A stretch of DNA of 64,000 bases from Mesorhizobium sp. M1D.F.Ca.ET.043.01.1.1 (GTDB lineage: Bacteria > Pseudomonadota > Alphaproteobacteria > Rhizobiales > Rhizobiaceae): NCBI RefSeq assembly GCF_003952385.1, contig NZ_CP034444.1, positions 6,647,001 through 6,711,000 of the forward strand. Reading direction: 5' to 3'. Below the pieces are notes generated by a model. The model did not search any database, had not been told where the DNA came from, and saw only the letters and a list, made by a program, of their open reading frames with translations. The position numbers were made by a program, and so were the translations under genes. Below, piece after piece: positions 58,036-64,000 of the stretch. Position 1 is the stretch's first letter. The number at the start of each line of letters is the position of its first letter.

Positions 58036-59763
58036 ATGCGACGGCAAATTTTAACATCAACGACCGCTATTGTCCTATTGCTCGGGGCCGGCAACGCCTA
58101 TGCCGGTATGGACGAAGCCAAGGCTTTCCTTGACAAGGAGATCGGCCCGCTCTCGACGCTCTCGCGCGGCGACCAGGAAAAGGAAATGCAGTGGTTCATC
58201 GATGCCGCGAAGCCTTTCGCCGGCATGGAGATCAAGGTCGTCTCCGAAACCATCGCCACCCATTCTTACGAGTCGCAGGTGCTGGCGCCGGCCTTCTCCG
58301 CCATCACTGGCATCAAGGTCACGCACGACACGATCCAGGAAGGTGACGTCGTCGAGAAGATCCAGACACAGATGCAGACCGGCCAGAACCTCTATGACGG
58401 CTGGGTCAACGACTCCGACCTGATCGGCACGCATTGGCGCTACCAGCAGGTACGCAACCTGACCGACTGGATGGAAGGCGACGGCAAGGACGTCACCAAC
58501 CCGAACCTTGACCTCAAGGACTTCATCGGCACCTCGTTCACCACGGCGCCCGACAAGAAGCTCTATCAGCTGCCCGACCAGCAGTTCGCGAACCTCTACT
58601 GGTTCCGCTACGACTGGTTCAACGACGAGAAGAACAAGGCCGATTTCAAGGCCAAGTACGGCTACGACCTCGGCGTCCCGGTCAACTGGTCGGCCTATGA
58701 GGATATTGCCGAGTTCTTCACCGGCCGCGAGATCGATGGCAAGAAGGTCTATGGCCACATGGACTACGGCAAGAAGGACCCGTCGCTCGGCTGGCGGTTC
58801 ACCGACGCCTGGCTGTCCATGGCCGGCAACGGCGACAAGGGCATCCCGAACGGTCTGCCGGTCGACGAATGGGGCATCAAGGTCGACGAGAATTCGCGTC
58901 CGGTCGGCTCCTGCACCGCGCGCGGCGGCGACACCAACGGCCCGGCTGCCGTCTACTCGATCCAGAAGTACCTCGATTGGCTGAAGGCCTACGCTCCGGC
59001 CGAAGCCCAGGGCATGACCTTCTCCGAATCCGGCCCGGTGCCGGCGCAGGGTGCGGTCGCACAGCAGATCTTCTGGTACACCGCCTTCACGGCTTCGATG
59101 GTCGACGCCGGCGCCAAGGCGGTTATGAACGACGACGGCACGCCGAAGTGGCGCATGGCTCCGTCGCCGCACGGTGTCTACTGGAAGGACGGCATGAAGC
59201 TCGGCTACCAGGACGTGGGTTCCTGGACGCTGATGAAGTCGACGCCGACCGACCGCGCCAAGGCCGCCTGGCTCTACGCGCAGTTCGTCACCTCGAAGAC
59301 CGTCGACGTCAAGAAGAGCCATGTCGGCCTGACTTTCATCCGCGAGAGCACGATCCACGACAAGAGCTTCACCGAGCGTGCTCCGAAGCTCGGCGGCCTG
59401 ATCGAGTTCTACCGCTCGCCGGCCCGCGTCCAGTGGTCGCCGACCGGCACCAACGTGCCTGACTATCCGAAGCTGGCTCAGCTCTGGTGGCAGGCGATCG
59501 GCGATGCCTCGTCGGGCGCCAAGAGCGCGCAGGAAGCGATGGACTCGCTCTGCGCCGAGCAGGAAAAGGTCATGAGCCGCATCGAGAAGTCGGGCGTCCA
59601 GGGCGATATCGGCCCGAAGATGGCCGAAGAGCACGACCTCGCCTACTGGAACGCCGACGCGGTCAAGAAGGGCAATCTCGCTCCGCAGCTCAAGATCGAG
59701 AACGAGAAGGAAAAGCCGATCACCATCAACTATGACGAACTGGTGAAGAGCTGGCAGAAGTAA
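58036..59763 (+). CDS. glpV: Glycerol ABC transporter substrate-binding protein GlpV
   Basis: A 575-residue periplasmic binding protein of extracellular solute-binding family 1, longer than typical maltose-type receptors (about 400). The signal peptide MRRQILTSTTAIVLLLGAGN ... AYA is followed by GMDEAKAFLDKEIGPLSTLS. The ATG at 58036 has GGAGG eight bases upstream. Long insertions (about residues 150-300) distinguish this rhizobial group. Hairpins lie on both sides of the cistron, as often seen for binding proteins that must be overproduced relative to permeases. Confidence 0.92.
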   Translation: MRRQILTSTTAIVLLLGAGNAYAGMDEAKAFLDKEIGPLSTLSRGDQEKEMQWFIDAAKPFAGMEIKVVSETIATHSYESQVLAPAFSAITGIKVTHDTIQEGDVVEKIQTQMQTGQNLYDGWVNDSDLIGTHWRYQQVRNLTDWMEGDGKDVTNPNLDLKDFIGTSFTTAPDKKLYQLPDQQFANLYWFRYDWFNDEKNKADFKAKYGYDLGVPVNWSAYEDIAEFFTGREIDGKKVYGHMDYGKKDPSLGWRFTDAWLSMAGNGDKGIPNGLPVDEWGIKVDENSRPVGSCTARGGDTNGPAAVYSIQKYLDWLKAYAPAEAQGMTFSESGPVPAQGAVAQQIFWYTAFTASMVDAGAKAVMNDDGTPKWRMAPSPHGVYWKDGMKLGYQDVGSWTLMKSTPTDRAKAAWLYAQFVTSKTVDVKKSHVGLTFIRESTIHDKSFTERAPKLGGLIEFYRSPARVQWSPTGTNVPDYPKLAQLWWQAIGDASSGAKSAQEAMDSLCAEQEKVMSRIEKSGVQGDIGPKMAEEHDLAYWNADAVKKGNLAPQLKIENEKEKPITINYDELVKSWQK

Positions 59764-59800
59764 CTGCATGACGTGGGTATTTATGCCCATGTAGGAAATG

Positions 59801-59829
59801 CAGGGGAGGCGGCTTTGCCGTCTCCCCTG
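59801..59829 (+). other. Strong hairpin between glpV and glpK
   Basis: CAGGGGAGGCGGC (59801-59813) / GCCGTCTCCCCTG (59817-59829): a 13-bp stem with one G-T pair and a 3-base loop. No T-run follows. It is well placed to protect the glpV 3' end and to lower the amount of glpK made from the same transcript. Confidence 0.6.
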
Positions 59830-59854
59830 TTGCATGAGGAGTGGAGGGAAGGGA

Positions 59855-61348
59855 ATGAGCGGTTTTGTGCTGGCCATCGACCAGGGAACGACCTCGACCA
59901 GGGCGATCCTTTTCGACGACAAGATGAAAGTCGCCGGCATCGGCCAGCAGGAATTCACGCAGCATTATCCGGCCTCCGGCTGGGTCGAGCATGACCCGGA
60001 AGACATCTGGGCCAGCGTTGTCGCCACGGTGAAGGCCGCGCTCAAGGCCGCCGGCCGCGCGGCGTCGGACGTCGCCGGGATCGGCATCACCAACCAGCGC
60101 GAGACGGTCGTCATCTGGGACAAGGCGACAGGCAAGCCGATCCACAATGCCATCGTATGGCAGGACAGGCGCACGGCGCCGCTTTGCCAGAAATTGAAGC
60201 AGCAGGGCCTGGAGAAAAAGTTCACGCGCAAGACCGGCCTGCTGCTCGACCCCTATTTCTCCGGCACCAAGATCGCCTGGATGCTGGACAAAGTGAAAGG
60301 TGCCAGGAAGCGCGCCGAGAAGGGCGAGCTGCTCGCCGGCACCATCGACAGTTTTCTCATCTGGCGGCTGACCGGCGGCAAGGTGCACGCCACCGACGCC
60401 ACCAACGCCTCGCGCACTTTGATCTACAACATCGAGAAGAATGCGTGGGACGACGAGTTGCTTTCGATCCTGAACATACCGGCGGCGATCCTGCCGCAGG
60501 TGAAGGATTGCGCCGACGATTTCGGCGTCACCGAGAAGAGCCTCTTCGGCGCCGAGATGAGGATTCTCGGCGTCGCCGGCGACCAGCATGCGGCGACCAT
60601 CGGCCAGGCCTGTTTCGAGCCCGGCATGATGAAATCGACCTATGGCACCGGCTGCTTCGCGCTGCTCAACACCGGCGCCGACCTGGTGCGCTCGAAGAAC
60701 CGGCTCTTGACCACAATCGCCTACCGGCTGAACGGCAAGACCACCTATGCGCTGGAAGGCTCGATCTTCATCGCTGGCGCCGCCGTGCAATGGCTGCGCG
60801 ACGGCATCAAGGTGATCGGCAAGGCCGAGCAGAGCGGCGCGCTCGCGGCAGCCGCCGATCCGGCGCAGAATGTGTATCTAGTGCCGGCCTTCGTCGGCCT
60901 CGGCGCGCCGCGTTGGGACGCCGAGGCGCGCGGCGCGATCTTCGGCCTGACCCGCAACTCAGGCCCGGCGGAGTTCGCCCGCGCGGCATTGGAATCCGTC
61001 GCCTACCAGACCCGCGACCTGCTCGACGCCATGCGCAAGGACTGGAAGGGGGCATCCGCGAAAACCGTGCTGCGGGTCGACGGCGGCATGGTCGCTTCCG
61101 ACTGGACGATGCAGCGCCTGGCCGACATCCTCGACGCGCCGGTCGACCGTCCGACCATCCTCGAGACGACCGCGCTCGGTGCCGCCTGGCTGGCGGGCTC
61201 GAAAGCGGGCGTGTGGCCGAAGGCGAAGGACTTCGCCAAGACCTGGGCGCTCGACCGCCGCTTCAAGCCGGAGATGGACGCTGCGACGCGCTCCGCCAAG
61301 CTGGCGGGCTGGCGCGACGCTGTGCGCAGAACGCTGAGCGTGCCATAA
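59855..61348 (+). CDS. glpK: Glycerol kinase
   Basis: A 497-residue FGGY-family kinase that phosphorylates incoming glycerol at the expense of ATP, trapping it for GlpD. The phosphate-1 loop is [15 protein letters not shown], the FGGY signature region is in [12 protein letters not shown], and the GGM motif [14 protein letters not shown] lies near residue 410. The ATG at 59855 is preceded by GGAGGGAAGGG; an earlier codon at 59798 would add a Cys/Arg-rich leader over the hairpin. Last gene of the glycerol regulon. Confidence 0.96.
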   Translation: MSGFVLAIDQGTTSTRAILFDDKMKVAGIGQQEFTQHYPASGWVEHDPEDIWASVVATVKAALKAAGRAASDVAGIGITNQRETVVIWDKATGKPIHNAIVWQDRRTAPLCQKLKQQGLEKKFTRKTGLLLDPYFSGTKIAWMLDKVKGARKRAEKGELLAGTIDSFLIWRLTGGKVHATDATNASRTLIYNIEKNAWDDELLSILNIPAAILPQVKDCADDFGVTEKSLFGAEMRILGVAGDQHAATIGQACFEPGMMKSTYGTGCFALLNTGADLVRSKNRLLTTIAYRLNGKTTYALEGSIFIAGAAVQWLRDGIKVIGKAEQSGALAAAADPAQNVYLVPAFVGLGAPRWDAEARGAIFGLTRNSGPAEFARAALESVAYQTRDLLDAMRKDWKGASAKTVLRVDGGMVASDWTMQRLADILDAPVDRPTILETTALGAAWLAGSKAGVWPKAKDFAKTWALDRRFKPEMDAATRSAKLAGWRDAVRRTLSVP

Positions 61349-61386
61349 GAAGCCCCATCAGGCGCTGAGTACTGGGGGCGAGGGGA

Positions 61387-61863
61387 ATGGATCCGGACTG
61401 GTATGCTGGCTGGCGTGAAGAGGCTTTCGATCAGCTGAACGCCAAGAACGACCGCTTGCAGAAGGATTTCCGCCTCGGCAGCTGGCCGCGCTACGACTAC
61501 GATCTGAAGGCAGGAAAGCTCCTGTTTTCAGACCAAGGCGTCGTCAAGGTGGTCAGCGAGATCCAGATTGCGGGCAGTACGAGCGCCAAAGCCGACAACT
61601 GGCTGTGGGCCTGGGCAAATTCAAACCTGCCCGGCGAGCTTCTGTGTGACGCCAAGCGGGTTCGGTCCTTCGGCGAGGAAAAAGGCGTCGACGAGCTGGC
61701 TCAGGCCTACGTGCTCGACACGAACAATGACCTGGAGGCGCTCGGCTGGGGGCTGACCGGGGCAATGGTTCGAATCTGCGGTGCGCTCGGCGCTTACCGC
61801 TCCCCACGCGGTGAAGGCGGAGGCCTGTATCTGACCTTCAAGACCATCAGCTGGGCCAGCTGA
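61387..61863 (+). CDS. DUF6882 family protein
   Basis: A 158-residue cytoplasmic protein, acidic with many Trp residues (MDPDWYAGWREEAFDQLNAK, NWLWAWANSNLP). The layout fits the DUF6882 family, about which nothing functional is known. It follows glpK by 38 bases, so it may be co-transcribed, though its presence beside glycerol genes is probably incidental. A two-way terminator follows it. Confidence 0.7.
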   Translation: MDPDWYAGWREEAFDQLNAKNDRLQKDFRLGSWPRYDYDLKAGKLLFSDQGVVKVVSEIQIAGSTSAKADNWLWAWANSNLPGELLCDAKRVRSFGEEKGVDELAQAYVLDTNNDLEALGWGLTGAMVRICGALGAYRSPRGEGGGLYLTFKTISWAS

Positions 61864-61902
61864 TCCGCGCATCACTTCCTTTGCGACCGGGATGTCGCGA
61901 AA

Positions 61903-61928
61903 GGCCCGTGCCGTTGCCGGCACGGGCC
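61903..61928. terminator. Strong hairpin between converging genes
   Basis: GGCCCGTGCCG / CGGCACGGGCC, perfect 11-bp stem around TTGC, located between the DUF6882 gene and the converging BA14K gene. A T-run is lacking; probable shared terminator structure. Confidence 0.6.
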
Positions 61929-61958
61929 CTCGCAGCCTCCCGTGTTCCGATGATCAGG

Positions 61959-62420
61959 TCAGTAGGGCGAATAGCACTGCTGACGCGGGCCGTTGTACGG
62001 CTGGAACGTGTTGTCCCAGGCGCGATAGGAGCGGTAACGGTCGTAGCACCACTGCACATGCGCATCGCCGCGGTAGACACGGGTCCGGTTGCTGTTGACG
62101 ATGGCGCCGGTGATCAGCGCGCCGGTCGCGAAGGCAGCCAGCGGGAACCAGAAGTCGCCATGGCGGCGATAGCCGCGGCGATATTCGCGATAGCCGCGAT
62201 GGCCGTTCCAGTACACGGCGCCGTTGCGTTCATACATGTCGCTCCGGGAGCGATCGAAGCTACGGCGCTTCCTCCAGTCCTGGTACTGCACCGTCTGGAC
62301 GTTCGAGAGGTCTTGGCCTTGCGGCACATAGTTCGGCTGGGCATTGACCGGCACGATTTCGGCCGCGGCGAACGAAACCGATAGGGCAGTTGCGAGCAGA
62401 CCTGATGAAATCTTGTTCAT
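61959..62420 (-). CDS. BA14K-family secreted protein
   Basis: A 153-residue exported protein. The signal peptide MNKISSGLLATALSVSFAAA precedes a Tyr/Arg-rich stretch (RGYREYRRGYRRHG), a hydrophobic helix (FPLAAFATGALITGAIV), and the BA14K signature WCYDRYRSYRAWDNTFQPY followed by QQCYSPY. The founding protein is a Brucella immunoreactive lectin-like antigen; the rhizobial role is unknown. The ATG at 62420 is chosen as the start of the signal peptide. The 335-base gap to its right contains only the tRNA promoter region. Confidence 0.88.
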   Translation of the reverse strand: MNKISSGLLATALSVSFAAAEIVPVNAQPNYVPQGQDLSNVQTVQYQDWRKRRSFDRSRSDMYERNGAVYWNGHRGYREYRRGYRRHGDFWFPLAAFATGALITGAIVNSNRTRVYRGDAHVQWCYDRYRSYRAWDNTFQPYNGPRQQCYSPY

Positions 62421-62690
62421 GATCTTCTCCTCGAGGGTGGTTGCGTCCCTTGCGGGGGAACGGACGGGTGGTGCGATAGTTCCGCCAAACACCAGGTCGC
62501 ATTCAACAAGCACACCCGGTGCGCGGAGCCAGTAGGACATGCATGAAAACAGTGGTTTAAGTGCGTCTCGCGATTCTGTTCAATGCGCCGTGAACGACCC
62601 GAAGCGTCTACCTCCGGCCTTGCCGGGGAACAGGGTTCGGGCGGACCCTTATGTCACGGAAAGCAAGACTTGGGGGCCATCTTTTTCCGG

Positions 62691-62719
62691 TTGACCGGTC
62701 GCGGCACTCTCCCTATGTT
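62691..62719 (+). promoter_or_regulatory. Candidate promoter of tRNA-Lys
   Basis: TTGACC (62691-62696), a 17-base spacer and TATGTT (62714-62719). The expected start near 62726 gives a 30-base leader before the tRNA. Confidence 0.55.
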
Positions 62720-62755
62720 CCGCGCAATTTCGAGGGCAGCGTTTCCAGCCCGCGG

Positions 62756-62831
62756 GAGCGCGTAGCTCAGCCGGTAGAGCAACTGACTTTTAATCAGTAG
62801 GTCATGGGTTCGAATCCCATCGCGCTCACCA
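62756..62831 (+). tRNA. tRNA-Lys (anticodon UUU)
   Basis: A 76-base tRNA with encoded CCA. Acceptor stem GAGCGCG / CGCGCTC, discriminator A; D-arm GCTC...GAGC; anticodon stem ACTGA / TCAGT around loop CTTTTAA, giving anticodon TTT; T-arm with GGTTCGAATCC. All stems pair. The sequence to its right is visibly poorer in G and C, and tRNA 3' ends are common integration sites. Confidence 0.97.
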
Positions 62832-62933
62832 AAAACGCAGGAAAATCAGTACTTTGCGAGAGGTTAGGGCGGGTTTTCGTGTCCATTGAAATCCGTGTCC
62901 GTATTATGTCCGGGAAACCTTGAGGGGCAGGCG

Positions 62934-63464
62934 ATGGCAGAAGATGAGAACCTGAGGCGCCAAATGATGATTGACCGCGATGCTGCGGCCCTTGCCGTCT
63001 ATACCGATCTCAAAGAATCCCAGCGCGCTACATTCCAGATAGCGGCCGAGTGGGGCAGGTGGCTGATAGGCTCGCTCGTCCTGATCCATTCTGGCGCTCT
63101 ATTCGGCATGTTTTCACTGCTTAACAGTAACGGTGGAGGAGCGAACGCGCAGCAATCAACTATGAATGTCCTGCAGGAATTCAGACTGCCCGTCTGGTTC
63201 TTCGTGGCCGGTCTATTGCTTGCCCTGTCGGCAGGCTTGTTCGCTTGGCTAAACTGGTCGATGCATTCAGCCAACTACATGGCACAAGCACGCTACGACA
63301 TGCTCTGGAACTCCGAGAAGTGGGTGGGTGACACCCAGCACCATCGAGGCCTGGATCTAACGCATGCAGGCAGTATCACGTCCGGGCTGCTGTCTGCGGC
63401 ATGCATTGTTGGCGGCGCCGCTACGATCCTAAATGGCGATTTCTTGGCCGCGTTGTTCAAATAG
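62934..63464 (+). CDS. Hypothetical membrane protein (accessory region)
   Basis: A 176-residue protein with a charged N-terminus (MAEDENLRRQMMIDRDAAAL) and three hydrophobic segments: WLIGSLVLIHSGALFGMFSL, VWFFVAGLLLALSAGLFAWL and GSITSGLLSAACIVGGAATI. The ATG at 62934 has GGGGCAGG just upstream; an in-frame TTG at 62886 is less likely. It is the first gene after tRNA-Lys, in AT-richer sequence than the left side. Family not recognised. Confidence 0.6.
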   Translation: MAEDENLRRQMMIDRDAAALAVYTDLKESQRATFQIAAEWGRWLIGSLVLIHSGALFGMFSLLNSNGGGANAQQSTMNVLQEFRLPVWFFVAGLLLALSAGLFAWLNWSMHSANYMAQARYDMLWNSEKWVGDTQHHRGLDLTHAGSITSGLLSAACIVGGAATILNGDFLAALFK

Positions 63465-63492
63465 AGAACAAGTCGCGGAAACCGAGTAGTCG

Positions 63493-64000
63493 CTACGCAG
63501 GCTTCCCTCGATTAAGGCCGGCATTGATAACTTCCGTGAAGTCAGGGGGCTCAATGCCGTCGGGACCGTGGCCGGGCGTCTGTCGGAACAACGCCCACAG
63601 AATGAGGGGTCGGTCACGCTCGTCAGCTCGACCTTTCTCAGTGAGTAGGAGATATGTGTCCAGCATGGTTTCTCTCTGCCTGGCATCGTCCATGAGCAGC
63701 AGGGAACGCATGAAATAGCGGATCACGGTTTTTAGCAGCCACAGATAGACAAAGATCGGAACGGAAAACACGACCAATCGGCTGAGTTGATGAGCGATGG
63801 CCGTACCTACCGAGCCTCCGCTGACGAATAGCCCCAGGTCGAAATGGTTGACGGAAGCGACCGCGGCCGGTCCAAAGGAGTAGGCAATGACGCACGTCAC
63901 GAGGAGATAGGCAGCGAGCAGTACGCAAGCGGTTCTGAAACCTGTTCGAGCCTCGGTGAAGCGATCATTCCAGTTCAGGCGCGCGCGATCGAGTTTCCAC
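63493..64000 (-). CDS. DUF6161-like membrane protein (5' partial)
   Basis: The frame stays open from the window edge to the stop at 63493, so the N-terminal part of the protein lies beyond 64000. Two hydrophobic segments (starting TACVLLAAYLLVTCVIAYSF and LSRLVVFSVPIFVYLWLLKT) precede a C-terminal domain with DDARQRETMLDTYLLLTEKG and DRPLILWALFRQTPGHGPDG, which matches my memory of DUF6161 membrane proteins. Function unknown. It converges on the 62934 gene, 28 bases apart, in the same AT-richer accessory stretch. Confidence 0.6.
   Translation of the reverse strand, partial: WKLDRARLNWNDRFTEARTGFRTACVLLAAYLLVTCVIAYSFGPAAVASVNHFDLGLFVSGGSVGTAIAHQLSRLVVFSVPIFVYLWLLKTVIRYFMRSLLLMDDARQRETMLDTYLLLTEKGRADERDRPLILWALFRQTPGHGPDGIEPPDFTEVINAGLNRGKPA

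Overview
The window is a 64-kb stretch of GC-rich chromosome from an alphaproteobacterium of the order Hyphomicrobiales (Rhizobiales). A Mesorhizobium-like member of the Phyllobacteriaceae is most likely. The case rests on a CckA cell-cycle hybrid kinase, a BA14K-family protein, a DksA and a TGT lacking most canonical zinc ligands, a rhizobial-type glycerol ABC operon (glpR-glpD-glpSTPQUV-glpK), GAAC-N7-GAAC LexA boxes, and short interspersed hairpin repeats of a kind I associate with this group. No insertion sequence, CRISPR array or rRNA operon was seen. One tRNA gene (Lys, UUU) lies near the right edge.

Layout. 1-8.9 kb: end of folK, DUF924 protein, a CPA2 antiporter with an NAD-binding domain, a small lipoprotein, the YcjX/YcjF-like stress pair, a SixA-like phosphatase, dksA, and a FliO-like protein. 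9-15.3 kb: cckA, a DeoD-type phosphorylase, a frameshifted ORF against a 105-bp repeat, Tat-exported PhoX and a small secreted protein. 15.5-21.4 kb: urtABCDE urea ABC importer behind a near-perfect sigma-54 promoter. 21.7-31.9 kb: a diguanylate cyclase, then an operon reading leftward from uvrA into DUF302, GNAT and DUF72 genes. A 3-kb block with clpP, an ArsR-AHSA1 pair and a cupin separates uvrA from ssb, and both uvrA and ssb keep a LexA box. 32-45.4 kb: DUF2306, OsmC, MarC, VOC, AraC, then gyrA, coaD, two cyclophilins, queA, a frameshifted small ORF, tgt, an SDR protein and a lone RAM domain.

45.5-49.6 kb holds the most intriguing system: an ATP-grasp protein, an alpha-E protein, a transglutaminase-like protein and the proteasome-related Anbu peptidase, one operon of unknown substrate. 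A PLP-dependent decarboxylase follows. 51.2-61.3 kb is the complete glycerol regulon: repressor, FAD-dependent glycerol-3-phosphate dehydrogenase, two ATPases, two permeases, a small membrane protein, a solute-binding protein and glycerol kinase. It has likely GlpR operators and strong hairpins around the binding-protein cistron. The two ATPases are complementary-degenerate, which predicts one consensus and one degenerate ATP site. 61.4-64 kb: DUF6882, BA14K, tRNA-Lys, then visibly AT-richer sequence with two uncharacterised membrane proteins, possibly the edge of an integrated element.

Two likely one-base frameshifts (about 12.66 kb and 42.34 kb) may be real or assembly errors. Function calls rest on motif recognition by eye. 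No database search was run.
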